Shown piece by piece: positions 44,505-55,404 of a stretch of DNA of 64,000 nucleotides (within the stretch, counting starts at the first letter, position 1; every line of letters starts with the position of its first letter). The notes under the pieces were generated by a model. It was not told the DNA's origin. It searched no databases and worked only from the letters and a program-made list of their open reading frames with translations. Source of the DNA: Zonotrichia leucophrys gambelii (Eukaryota; Chordata; Aves; Passeriformes; Passerellidae); contig NC_088170.1 of the NCBI RefSeq assembly GCF_028769735.1, forward strand, positions 59,739,585-59,803,584, written 5' to 3'. The position numbers and the translations under genes are program-made.

Positions 44505-44665
44505 ACCCCAGAGAGGTTGTGGACTCCCCATCCCTGTATATTTGTATGATCAGGCTGGATGGGACTCTGAGCAACCTGATCTAGTGTGTACCCACCCATG
44601 GCAGGAGGGCTGGAACCAGATCATCTTTAGGGTCCCTTCCAACCCAAACCATTCTATGATTTCTC
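44505..44665 (+). mobile_element. CR1 LINE 3'-end fragment
   Basis: Clear CR1 tail: CAGAGAGGTTGTGGACTCCC, CAGGCTGGATGGGACTCTGA, GCAACCTGATCTAG, GGCAGGAGGGCTGGAACCAG and GGTCCCTTCCAACCCAAACC, ending ATTCTATGATT. Severely 5'-truncated. Confidence 0.9.
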
Positions 44666-44884
44666 CCCCAGTCATGTATATTTCAATAAAGACAACACAT
44701 CTACACAGTCTACATTAAAGTACTAGGAACTATGTGCATAGTTGAGATTTGCTATCTGATCTTTACAGCCATAGACTCTAAAGTCCCAAATCAAAGTTCA
44801 GCAGTCAATGAGACCTTCAACTTAATTCAAAGTAGTTCCCTTTGAATAGATTACTAGACTTGCATATAATGGTGGCTGACAATG

Positions 44885-45600
44885 AGAACATGGAATGGAA
44901 TATTTTAGTTGGAAGGGACCAACAATGCCATGCAGTCCAACTGCCTGACCCATTCAGGGCTGACTGAAAGTTTAGGTGTTGTTAAAGTGAAGGGAGACGA
45001 CCCACCTTTGTTGGTCAGCATCTGACTCCGATTTATTGATCAACCAGGCACCTTATATAACAGTGTTAATTCACTTCATGCATATTGCAAAATCTGAGCT
45101 CCCAATAGGCTGTAGAGAAAATTTCAGCTCCTCCTTTTGTTTACAATACCTGAAGTTTGTTTATTGAAACCAAGATCAGTGTTCTCACCATGATATGAAA
45201 AGTTCTCAAAACCTTTATATCTGTTCCCAGAACGGCCATCTGTTCCCAGAGCAGCCAAGGACAGGATATCTGCCTGTTTTTGAGAAAACGGTCTGAGAAT
45301 CTTGTTGTTTATATAAAAGGTGGCTGAGAACCTTAATTATTTACAGAATCAAGCCTGGGAACTGCTGCTTTACAGCTGCCTTTTATTTTTCCCTTAGCTG
45401 AGTACCTTCATGGCCTCTTTCTTTAAGCCATGTTTGAACTAGGCTCTCCACAAGGTGTGTTGTTAAATTTCCCTCAAACACTGTCAGGCCTGGGGACTGA
45501 CCACCTCTCTAGGAGGCCTGTTCCAGCATTTGCCCACCCTCTGGGTATAAAAGTGTTTCCTAATGTCTCTTTTTTTATCTCCTTGCTTTGACTTCTGCAA
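44885..45600 (-). mobile_element. CR1 LINE fragment split by a solo LTR
   Basis: The left part (44885-44979, with GTTGGAAGGGACCAACAATG, GTCCAACTGCCTGACC and CAGGGCTGACTG) and the right part (45459-45600, with AACACTGTCAGGCCTGGGG, ACCACCTCTCTAGGAGGCC and TTTCCTAATGTCTC) join into one CR1 copy in reverse orientation once the LTR at 44980-45452 and one 6-bp duplication are removed. The CR1 is therefore older than the LTR. Confidence 0.85.
44980..45452 (-). mobile_element. Solo LTR, family B copy 2, inserted in a CR1
   Basis: Same family as 5290-5672, opposite strand. It starts TGTTAAAG and ends CTCCACA on the plus strand, and AGGTGT occurs immediately on both sides (44974-44979 and 45453-45458), a 6-bp target duplication typical of class II (ERVK-like) avian retroviruses. 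On its own strand there is a TATA-like TATATAA near 45060-45054 and a poly(A) signal AATAAA at 45037-45032. No gag, pol or env remains. Confidence 0.85.
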
Positions 45601-45896
45601 ATGCTTGTGTAGGATGGCTTGCTTTCAGTTTTAAGTTGGAGAACAGAGTAAGACTTCCAGGTAGAAAAGGGAAACAACAGATAAAGACAACTTAGATAAA
45701 TTAAATGTTCTAAATTGTGTCAGCCTGCTATAACCTGTAACAATTCTCTACTAGTACTCTATTAAGAAAGCAAATGCTTCATTTGCCTTCTAAATAAGGA
45801 ACACATAAATTAAACAAGAAAGGAACTGGCAAACATAACAATGGAAAAAAGGGAGAATCCAAAACTCAGGAATTCAGGAAAGGTAGTTATTTGCCT

Positions 45897-45980
45897 TTTT
45901 ACAACTACTACTACAACTCCTTTACTACCAATAACAACAACAACAATAGTAGTAATAACAACAACAGTAATAATAGGTAT
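45897..45980. repeat. Imperfect (ACA/ATA)n triplet repeat
   Basis: Interrupted runs of ACA, ACT, AGT and AAT triplets on the plus strand. An ORF through it yields only Thr/Ile runs (plus) or Val/Ile runs (minus) and is not a gene. Confidence 0.8.
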
Positions 45981-46059
45981 TCCTAAGCATCTACACAATA
46001 GCCAAGAGGAAATCATCAAGAAAATGGAGCCAGACTCAGATTACTGTATGGTGAGAGAG

Positions 46060-46310
46060 TGACAAGTAATAGCATAAATTGAAATGTGAGAAGTTCAAGC
46101 TAGATTCAAGGGAAAACATTTTCACCATGTGTCAGTCAAACTGTGGAACTGGTTGTCCATAGAGCTTGTGAACCTTGCTCTTGCAGGTTTTCAAAATCCA
46201 ACAGGATTGAGTCTGACCTGAACTCATAGCTGACTCTGCTTTCAGCAGAGGGTTGGACGAGGAACTTCCTATGATCCCCTGCAAATTAAATTATCCTGCA
46301 ATTCTGTGGT
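46060..46310 (+). mobile_element. CR1 LINE 3'-end fragment
   Basis: Diverged CR1 tail: AAATTGAAATGTGAGAAGTTC, ACTGTGGAACTGGTTGTCC, CAGAGGGTTGGACGAGG and AATTCTGTGGTGAT. Less conserved than the copy at 44505-44665. Confidence 0.75.
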
Positions 46311-46499
46311 GATAAATAAGAGATAATGTGGTTTTACCAGAAAACAACCTATTAAAAGCAGCATTCTGTAAAAAAACCTCGACAAAAAATAAAGAAACAT
46401 TGTGATTTCTCTCCAATGAAGAAACCACAGTAGAACCATGTAATTTTCAGAAGTATAGAAAATGTGAACACGTGAAGTAAGATTGAAAGAATTCATTTA

Positions 46500-46835
46500 T
46501 TTAGTCTAGCAATGAGAGGATTGAAGGAAGATATATCAATTCTCAAATATGTAGAAAGTATTGGAGAGATACAAAATGTTTTTCATGTCCATTGATATGG
46601 TAAGAAGTAAAAGCCTTAAATTGCAACTTGAAGATTTTGGTTATATTTTACAAAAAGCTTTTGAACTGTAAAAAATGTCACACAGTAGCTGACTGGAGAG
46701 ATCTGAAGAATCAGCATAACTGCAAATTTTCAAGGTCAGATTGAACAAATATCTGTCAGGAGCTGATTAGATAGAGTGGATTCTTCTCTGAAGCAATGGG
46801 ATGAACTGGAAAACCCTTTCAGATCTCTTTTTTAA
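46500..46835 (+). mobile_element. Ancient CR1-like LINE fragment
   Basis: It has the general order of the older CR1 tail (CTAGCAATGAGAGGATTGAA, TCAAATATGTAGAAAG, CTTAAATTGCAACTTGAAGA, CAAATATCTGTCAGGAGCTG, CAATGGGATGAACTGGA), but is strongly diverged and truncated. It lies directly after the 46060-46310 copy. Confidence 0.6.
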
Positions 46836-47344
46836 TCATGTCTAAAGAAGCAACTCCATTTTCTTCATTACTAAATTGGCATGAAAAAAATGAAAAAGTG
46901 TACCAGTGTCACTTCTCCAAGTTTTCCTAAAGTCTGCCAAGTATTTTCTTTTTCTACTTGTCAAACCCCTCCTTCCTTCTCTCTCCCCAGCTGCATGTGC
47001 TGACCATGATGCCATATGGTCCAGAATATCCCTTTGGTCAGATGGGGTTGAATGTCCTGGTTGTGAACCCTTTCTAATTTCCTGTGCACCCCCAGCCCAT
47101 TTGCTGGTGGGGTGGGGTGAGAAAGAGAAAAGGCTTTGACTTTGTATAAGCACTGTTTAGCAAAATCAAAAACATCTCTGAATTAGCAACACTGTTTCCA
47201 GCACAAATCCAACATTTAGCCCGTACCAGGTACTATGAAGAAAATTACCCTTTTCCAGCCAAGACCAGCACACTTAGTGACACAGGTACACAGACACAGA
47301 AGCCTTTCTGCAAGGCTTGAAAACACATTCTTGATCTGGTTCAT

Positions 47345-48765
47345 TTCACAGCATCACAGAATACCCTGGGTTGGAAGGGACCTTAAAGATCACCTAGTTC
47401 CAACACCACTTCCATAGGCAGGGACACCTTCCACTAGTCCAGGTTACTCAAAACTCCATCCAGTCTGGCCTTGAACACTTCCAGGGATGGGAATCTATGA
47501 CTTCCCTGGGCAAATTGTTCCAGTGCCTCAATGTTGTAGTGTGTTATTAAGTTTCTTGTGTTATTCCCCCAATTTATGTATTGTTCTCCCCTATTATGTG
47601 TAAAATGGTTTTGTTCCCCCAGTTTTTCCCGCCACTGCTACCCTGTCAGTTAAGTTGCTATGGTAACCTCGCTATTTTTAGTTGCCGATATGTAACTGCT
47701 CCTCCCCTGTTTTCCCTTATAAGTGAAAGTTGTCTCCTCCCTGGGCCCAGTCAATCACCCCCCTCTCCTCCCAGGTTTCGAGAACCTTCTCCTCTCTGGA
47801 AGTGGTGGTTGGCTGGGGTCCCAGGACACCTCCCTTACCTTTTGATTATTGGTCTCCATGGAGTGTCAGTTCTGTGAAGTTCATCCCCTCACCTTTCCCG
47901 ATTGGTTCCGCCTGTACCCACCCCCCCTCCTTTATAATCCTGTTTCACCCCCTATTCGGGAACTTTTCCCGGTTGGTTTCCCCGCGTTTGGATCCCGCAA
48001 CACCTTCAATAAATCGACGTTTAACCCCCGGTGAAGTGGTCAGCTCCGTTCTTCGCCAATACCAGCGGTGTAAGCCAGCGCAGCCAGCACAGCCCGAGGC
48101 CATCAGACGCCGAAGGGTGCTGGCCAGGAATTGCAGAGGGGCGTCAGCCTTTCGCCCTCAACTAGCCGGACTTCGAAATTCGGGCCACATACGCCCACCC
48201 CCCCGCACCTCAACACCCTTGAAATAAAGAATTTCTTCCAAATACCTAATTTAAACCTATTGTCTTTCAGTTTGAAACTGTTCCTCCTTATCCTGTCACC
48301 ACACACCCTCATAAAAAATCTCTCTCCAGCTTTCCTGTTGGTCCCCTCCAGGTACTGGAAGGTGCCTTCTCTTTCCCAGGCTGAACAGCTCCAGCTCCCT
48401 GAGTCTGTCTTCATAGGAGAGGTGCTCCAACCATCTGCTCACCTTCTCTGGACTCACTTTAAAAGGATCACATCCTTCTTATGCTGGGGAGCCCAGAACT
48501 GGATGCAGAACTCCAGGTGCAGTCTCACCTCTGACCTGCTGGCCATGCTGCTTTGGATGCAGCCCAGGATACATTTCCCTTTCTGGGCTGGGAGCATGTA
48601 CACCCAGGTCATGTTGTGCTTGTCATTTATGGACACCTCCAAGTCCTCCCCCCTGGGCTGGCTGCCCTTCATCCATCCCCTGCCCAACCTGTACTTTGCC
48701 TGGGATTTCCCTGACCCATGTGCAGGACCTTGTACATGGCCTCAATGAATGAGGTTCACAGCTCA
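47345..48765 (-). mobile_element. Long CR1 LINE fragment split by a solo LTR
   Basis: Reverse-orientation CR1. The left part (47345-47531) begins ATCACAGAATACC and contains GGGTTGGAAGGGACCTTAAA and TCCAGGGATGGGAATCTATG. The right part (48214-48765) continues with TAAAGAATTTCTTCCAAATA, CCAGGCTGAACAGCTCCAGC, GGGGAGCCCAGAACTGGATG and CCTGACCCATGTGCAGGACC. Together they are about 740 bp, the longest CR1 in the window. The ORFs through it are broken. Confidence 0.9.
47532..48207 (+). mobile_element. Solo LTR, family A (676 bp), with 6-bp target duplication
   Basis: Starts TGTTGTAGTG and ends CCCCCGCA, so it has TG...CA termini. It is flanked by CCTCAA at 47526-47531 and 48208-48213, and interrupts a CR1 copy. 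Inside are a reversed CCAAT box (ATTGG, about 47901), a TATA-like TTTATAA at 47931-47937 and AATAAA at 48008-48013, in the expected U3-R-U5 order on the plus strand. A 6-bp duplication points to an ERVK-like (class II) avian retrovirus. Retroviral genes are absent, so this is a recombined solo LTR. It is GC-richer than its surroundings. The 165-aa ORF inside (47730-48227) crosses the LTR boundary and is not a gene. Confidence 0.93.
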
Positions 48766-51700
48766 TGCAAGTCACACTGGTAATGAAGAATGCTGAGACC
48801 AGCCAGACTTAGCAATCCCAAAATTGAACTTTCAGAGGAAGAACAATGTTTCCCAGCAGAAACTGGCACCTCTGAGGATGTGGCAGAGTTCCTGGTAAGG
48901 CAGCCAACAAGTGATAGCACTGATAATGCAGCCTGGAGACATGTGACTCATAGTCAATCACTTTGTACTCTAAAAGCTCAGTCCCTCTTTTTAATGGCAG
49001 GGTTTTCTAACAAAAAAAACTGACTGTGAGGGGAGACTCCTCCCTTGGGTGAGGACAGCCCTCAAGGTTAATCCTTGAGGCTGAGCAAGACATTTGCCCA
49101 CAGGCATTGTGTGAGTAACATCAATTTCCATAATTATTTGCTAGCTTTAATATCATTGTTTCAATATTGTTTCAATACATAGTGCACTATACTATGTAGT
49201 AGTAGCTACCTATACTGTGCAGTAAATAATTCTGGTTAAGGTCCTTTAGTCTTTTCAACATCATAATAAATTTAAATTCTTATCTACTTTATTCAAATAA
49301 ATATATTTGGTTTGCCATCTTTAATCTTGTGGGACAAAGTTGTAAAAAGGCTCAATTACACCATATAATACTTCAGAGATAAACCAGTGGAAGTCTGGGA
49401 CTGGGACTGGATCCAGCTCCAGCCAGACTCCTTTTTGAGAAGGATTTTAGAAAGCAAGAGGGTCCTTTCTGCACTTTGTGGCTCAACAGGGCAGGGGGGT
49501 CTCCCCAGTAAACCTTGTCTGAAGTTCCCATTCTGTCCCCAACACTCTTAAAACAATTACCTTTTATCAAATAACACAATTATTTTGTTATCTGACTCTA
49601 AAAGCATTTTTCTATGGAAGAAGCTTATCAGTGTGTAGCATTGCAATGTAAATGACTCAGCATAAATACCTGAGTCATTTGTCATTATTAATTTTTTTTA
49701 AGAAGCAATCTATACCAGAATACTTAGAGAAGCACCCATCCTTTTCCAAGTTTAAAATAACATATGTGATATTTACATTCCTTAAAAAAGACAATGGCAC
49801 TTTCTCATCTTTGTTACCTTCAGAGAGTTTCATTATCAAGAACCCACTATCAGCAATTACTTTTGCATTTTAAGTTTTGCATTTCTGGTCCAGTTTTGCC
49901 AAAAGTGAAACACTCAGTTCAGATGCATCTGTTTTCCAGTGACATCTATGATTGCTTTCTTTCATTTATTCAGTAAACCAGCTGTGTTGACTGATGTCTG
50001 AGAAATCAAGTTCAGTCACAGAACAATTCCATTGTAGTCAATTTAGTCGCAGCAAAGACCAATTTGACCCATGGAGCTCTGTATATTGCAAAAGGTCATG
50101 CAGCCTGTCAGTAGTTCAGACAGCATTTAAATAGAGGATCCTCCTGAATCCCAATTCAAATGAGACTCTTTTGACATCATCACAGTGTCTACATATTCAG
50201 ACTGACATTTTGTCACTCAGAGCACTGCTTATCTGTTGCCACACCAAAAAGTGACTGTCATGGCTTCAGCCACATGCCCCCATTCTTTATTTCCATTTAT
50301 TTATAACTCCCTCCTCTATTCAGGGGCAGCTGTTAAAACCAATGTGGATTTCCTTTCTCTCTCCCTCCTGGGAGCTGTGGATGAAGAAGAGGTTTCAGGC
50401 ACATTTCAGGAGGGCAGTAGCAGGGTACTGACCTCAGCCTGGGAGCGCAGCAGTTTCATTAGTGCCAGAGCAGCAGCTTGGCAGCTGAAAGCAGCTCCAT
50501 GTAGCACAGAGCGTGCCTGCATGGGGTGCTGACAGACACAATAATGCTCCAATTATGAAAGACCCTCACTGAATTTAGTGGTTTGGATAATGTGATTTAT
50601 TGAATCCCCTTCTAGTCCTGTATTTGTATGATGCTTGTATGATAAAGATAAAAAAAGGTTTTATGGAGGCAAGGAAAAGGATAGTCATCATTCTTAATAT
50701 CTACAAGCAATCACAAGGAAGCTCTGACTTACCTCATTGTTATACAACTTCCTTATTTATTATTATTTCCCTACAGTAAATTTTTATGACTTAAAAAGTA
50801 ATTGCTTTTTCTTGTTTTCCTTTTTCCCAATGTATTTTTCATTGTAATATAAACCCTAACTTATTTGAAATTATTCATGTCTGTTACAATGTCATCATTA
50901 TATTTCACATAAACCAAAACAAAATATGCTTTTGAGCATTACCTGTAACTCAGAAGTTCCTTCTCTACAGTCCCCAAATTTGTCAAATTCTTTATCGTGT
51001 AAGAGATTTAGATTCGTAATTGTATACATAACATTTACAGTAATTTCATTATTATATATTTATTATATATAAATTTTGTACATAGTTCAATTTAATGTTT
51101 TGATTAATCAGTACTGTGAAGCATTTTGAACCTATGTGGGTGTATATATGTGTGTATATATATATATATATGAGCTGGTTGTGTGACACTCTTTCATTGG
51201 GTACCTTAACATCCAACATGATTTGAAATTCTGCTTGCCTCTGCCTGCAACAGGTGCCAAGTAAATTTTCCCCCTTAAGTTCCCTCCTGAAGAGGGTGGA
51301 TACCATAAGGGTGCAAATGGTAATTAGAAGGGAAGGTTAGGCTTTCTGGTTATGTCCCAATATGGGCCAGTTTTGCTAGAGAGGCTTTTACTAGCTCAGT
51401 AGAATTTCTTTTGGTGCTAAATTTCCATTCTAGTAAAAATTCCTGTATAGCCAATATTAGAGTGGAGATTTTTTTTTTCTAAGATAGTTGATTTGACTCA
51501 GATATCCAGCACAAACTGTTCCAGCAAATGTGGGTTTTTTTCTGCAATAAACTGCATCTGCACTATAACAGTAAACATTGCCCAGTATATAGCAAAACTC
51601 AGCCAAAAGGGATTTTGAACTATGACTTGATATTCTAGGATGGAGTGAGAGATGGCACAACATTTTTACTCTGTCATCAAGGAGGATTTTCAATTAAGTT

Positions 51701-53940
51701 CAGATAAAATGTTATTGCTTTATAACTGAACTAACTGTAAGGATTTCTATTTTTTTCTTGCTTTAGATTGTGCTTCAGTTACTGGCCAGGACAATGAGTA
51801 CCTCACTGACACAGCTTATGTCAACCAACTAAATTAGACTTTGTGAAAAAGACACTAACACTACACTTGAGAGATCAAAACAAAATACTGGTACACTTCA
51901 GTTGTGAAGAAGGTTAAACCTTTCATCAGGAGCAATTTTATAATCAAGTTAGTCAAGCTGTCCTGGCCATGATTAATGCACTATCTCTAAGGGAAAGACA
52001 CCCCTGCAGATAAAATTCATGAAGTACTAACTGTGTGATTCTAATTAAGATACAGGTTGTTGCATTTAGCAAATTAAGCTAGTTTAAGGAACTTACCTTT
52101 CCAAGGAGTTAATGAAATGGTATATCCCAAAAATTTCAATAAAAAATTATTCTGTTTAAGCTGTTAAATTTCATTGTGAGGAAAAAGAAATGCACTGACC
52201 CTTAAATAACCCCACTCTCCTATCCCTTGGTATTTGTGCCTCTCTGCAATACAAAGCTCTCATAACTTTTCTACTTTCATAAACAGACAACAATATATAG
52301 GGTCAGTCTGAGTAGTAAAAGTGCATGAGTAGTCAGGAGTACATGCCACTGATGGAAATAAAATTATTAAATCTCCATTTCTTAAGACGAGATGCCAAGC
52401 AAAAACTCTTACCTCATGCACAGATGGCTGGAACCTTTCCAGCTGTTAGTAACTTCTGGCTTCCAACCCCTGCAGGATCCTAACAACACTCCTCTAGGCA
52501 CATTAGCATGTCTGGGGAGTATTGGGAGTCAGAGAGATCCCTGTTCTGGCTTTACACAACTACTTCAGCACAGATACTCCCTTGGGACTTTTCCTCAGCT
52601 TAGATATGTTTGTGTGTAAAAGACATTGAAAAATCAAAACCCACCAAAGAAGCTGTACTAGACTGAGATCTCAGCTGGCTCCAGGGAATACTGAAGCAGG
52701 AAAGTAGTTTAAAATCCTGGTTCTGTTGAGCAGCACCTCTGGAGTGGAATTTTCAGCATGTTGTGCATGCTGGTGTGGCACAGTTGGTAATACACTGATA
52801 TACTCCTAGCAGTGTCAGATATTACTTGAACAACAGAACTGTATCATTCTTCACAGGGCATGTTTCCTTTTAAGCTGAAAATTGCATGCTGCACAGATAC
52901 CAGGTGTCTTTACTCCTTGACATCTCTATTTGTAGTACAGAAAAAATGCATTTACTAAAGCAGAGCCTCCCAAGCTGAGGTTTTTGTATCACTGGTGATA
53001 CACAAACTACTTCCACACCACATGTGGAGCCAGGGCTGCCTGCTAGGAGATACTCAGCTGAAGTGTGGGATGAGCATCCCAAATCTGCTACTGTTGGCAA
53101 TCAGCTACCACCTGCCTGGGGGGACTTATTTAGTGGCTTACACAGATTTCTATGCATAGGCAGTAATTATTACTGTTAATGGTCATTGATCAGAACAGCT
53201 TTATTATATAAATCATTCAGGAGATCTTACACCCCATAAAGTAACAGTAGAAATAACTTCAATCAATATAGACTTGTGTTCAATAATTATGAGTAGAAGT
53301 CATTGCTACAAGGCCAGCTTAGCATTAGATATAGTGGTAGATTAAATGATCAGGAAATATCAGGAAAGAAGGAGCAAAAGTAAGAAATAAATTAGGAATT
53401 TCCATCTGGCAAAGGTCAGCAAATGTTCCTGACCATAAGCAACCAAAATATATCTGTATCACTATGTAAAGAACATAGAAAACAGATAACTCGCACAGAA
53501 TAAGGCAGCTTGATAGTTTAATGATTACTTTACCTTAAGGAAACTAAGAGAATGACAGATAACAGAAGAGTAAGGCCCATATTTCTAGTCTCCCAAGACA
53601 TGCACTGAGAACTTTGGCCTTGAACACAGGTAGATTTCTTTACCACTGAACCATACATCCAGTCCCAAGCTTCAAGATAAACGTGTTATCAGAGCTCCAG
53701 ATAGTCTTAGATGTCATACCACTGCTAGATAATATGGGGTGTTTTTCACATCACACCTGCATAGCTTTGCTCTTTGCCATCCACTGTCCTTAAGGAAGTA
53801 TTTTAAAGATATGCATTAATTTCTGAGAACCCAAATCCTCTGGGTTGGGTGCCTCAAAATGCCTCAATTCCCAGCCCATAGTCTGCAAACTTTGTCAGAC
53901 GTGAGCAGGGTGTGAGGGGATGATTGTAACCCAGCACGGG
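48766..53940. other. Intergenic, no gene found
   Basis: AT-rich sequence with only short unrelated ORFs. It contains a TA/TG dinucleotide run at about 51136-51171 and a tRNA-like fragment near 53612-53670 (see rejected). I recognise no coding exon. Confidence 0.5.
51136..51171. repeat. (TA)n/(TG)n microsatellite
   Basis: Alternating TGTATATATGTGTG followed by about nine TA units. Likely length-polymorphic. Confidence 0.85.
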
Positions 53941-54328
53941 GATTGACTTGGACACGAGTTTTACCTTCCCAGGGCCGAAGGGATACTGGCGCATTCAGGC
54001 GCCTGCAGGATGGGCTGTCCTGCCCGCACAACGCAGCCCCCGTGAGTGCCGGCTCCCCGGGGATGGCGGCACTGCCCCGGCCTGCCGAGACAACCGAGCC
54101 CAGGAAACTTTTCACCGCAGCACCTGCTGGTGGGAGCGTGTTCGTGCTCCCAAGCGGGACTGCAGGCAGCGCTTACCGCCCATGGGAGCCGGCCAGGAGC
54201 ACAGCTGAGTGCTTCCCTTGTGCCGGGGCCGAGGAGCAGCCCGGCCTCCAGGGGCAGAACGTGTCGCCAGCTCCGACACTGTCCCGCCATGGCTCCGGGA
54301 CTCCCCCTGTCCCTCAGACACGGCCCCC

Positions 54329-54341
54329 CGCCGCCATCTTG
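54329..54341 (-). promoter_or_regulatory. YY1-type motif in the 54-kb CpG island
   Basis: CGCCGCCATCTTG on the plus strand, the same 13 bases as at 36692-36704. The canonical AAGATGGCGGC orientation is on the minus strand. The peptide it would open on that strand is only a few residues long, so it is read as a factor site. Confidence 0.55.
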
Positions 54342-54364
54342 CTAACGGCGCCGCTCCCCGGTGC

Positions 54365-54481
54365 GGGGCCGGGCCGTGTGGTGCCCTCTGCCCGCCACGA
54401 CGAGGGGCCGGGCCGTGTGGTGCCCTCTGCCCGCCACGATGAGGGGCCGGGCCGTGTGGTGCCCTCTGCCCGCCACGGTGA
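54365..54481. repeat. 39-bp GC-rich tandem repeat (3 copies plus partial)
   Basis: Units 54365-54403, 54404-54442 and 54443-54481 are nearly identical (core GGGGCCGGGCCGTGTGGTGC), with a 10-base start of a fourth. The 39-bp period is a multiple of three, so every frame is kept open and long spurious ORFs appear. It lies just upstream of the candidate first exon. Confidence 0.93.
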
Positions 54482-54512
54482 GGGGCCGGGCGTCGCGGAG
54501 CCCCGGCTGGCC

Positions 54513-54721
54513 ATGGCGGGGCGCCGGGCGCTGTGGAGCTATTCCGTGCAGCTCGCGGCGCTGCCCTCAGCGGCGGGCTGGTCAGGTGGAACGCCGCAGC
54601 CGTTTAACAGCTCCTACCGGAGACCTACAGAGCCGCCGCCGTGGAAGGGGTGGAGCGGCACCATGGAGGAGGAGGAGAAGGGGGACGAGACTCTTCAGGG
54701 GCGGCAGCAGCAGCCTAGGAG
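54513..54721 (+). CDS. Candidate first coding exon of a CpG-island gene, partial
   Basis: An open frame begins at an ATG in CTGGCCATGGC (54513), has a second in-frame ATG in an excellent context (CACCATGGAGG, 54663), and ends at the strong donor AGGAG|GTGAGC after 54721, in phase 2. The part after the second ATG starts MEEEEKGDETLQGRQQQ: acidic, then glutamine-rich. I do not recognise the protein. If the gene is NAPEPLD, this could be a diverged N-terminus or simply 5' UTR. The frame is also open far upstream because of the GC-rich repeat, so openness alone is weak evidence. The downstream exon was not identified. Confidence 0.35.
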
Positions 54722-55389
54722 GTGAGCGGCGCTCCAGCGGCAGCAGCGCTCTGGGGCCGGGGGTCTCTGCCCCTGCGCCTTCCTGTGAGCAGGAGGCAAG
54801 CCGAGCGGCGGCTCCCGCCCCGTGCCCGTCCGGAGGGCAGGCACTGCCCGGGCTGCCGCCGTCAGAGCTCGGCTGGCGGCTGGAGGAGCGGAGCACCTGC
54901 TCCGAGCTCGGCAGTGGCTCTCCAGACACAGACGGTACCGGGGCCCCGCCGGTGAATGTGGGGGGAGCGGGCTGAGCCGCTGCGGGAGCGGTGGGGCCGG
55001 TGAGTGCGCGGGGACCGGGCTGAGCCGCTGTGGGAGCGGGGTAGAGCGGGCGCGGGCACCCGCTTGGAAAAGTTCGTGGATGGGCGGGCGAGGTGCGTGG
55101 GGCAGGCGAGGCGAGCCCGGCTCCCGACCGGGGAGAGCGGCACAGCCCGGCTGCCCACGGAGCTCGGCGTGTTTCACTGCCCCGCTCCCTGCCTGCCGCC
55201 CCGGCTGGGCGCAGACCCTGACGGGCTCCAAATCCAGCTGTGACCGGGGGATCCTTTCGCACCGGCGAAAGAAACCCTGCAAGGAATAAAGTCCTGCTGT
55301 CGCTCCCAGCGCAAGGCTTTCGTTTCTGTCAATTGACAGTAAAACATGCTGCAGCAGCGCTGGGAAAGAAACAAGTTATATAATCGCAA

Positions 55390-55404
55390 AAAAAAAAAAA
55401 AAAT
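55390..55404. repeat. Poly(A) tract
   Basis: Uninterrupted run of about 15 A just outside the CpG island. No retroposed body was recognised upstream of it. Confidence 0.8.

Larger units (their letters stand above)
54000..55270. promoter_or_regulatory. CpG island, promoter of an unassigned (probably plus-strand) gene
   Basis: Dense CpG block 18 kb beyond PMPCB, with no TATA box. It contains the 13-mer CGCCGCCATCTTG at 54329-54341, identical to that over the PMPCB start. Strong splice donors on the plus strand lie at 54722 (AGGAG|GTGAGC) and 55000 (GCCG|GTGAGTG), indicating that transcription leaves rightwards. In amniotes the neighbour of PMPCB on this side is NAPEPLD in this orientation, so this is probably its promoter. 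That is synteny-based inference. Confidence 0.75.

Noticed and set aside
45810..46062. Thr/Ile- or Val-rich ORFs
   Set aside because: They are translations of a triplet simple repeat.
47730..48227. 165-codon ORF in the solo LTR
   Set aside because: It lies in LTR sequence, crosses into CR1, and resembles no retroviral protein.
53612..53670. tRNA-like stretch on the minus strand (TGGTTCAGTGGTA followed by TGTTCAAGGCC)
   Set aside because: It resembles A and B boxes, but the spacing is too short for a functional tRNA and no acceptor stem pairs. At best it is a decayed tRNA-derived SINE or pseudogene.
53943..54975. Plus-strand ORFs of 260 and 204 codons in the 54-kb island
   Set aside because: Openness is produced by the 39-bp repeat and high GC. 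Only the last part, ending at the donor at 54721, was kept as a candidate.
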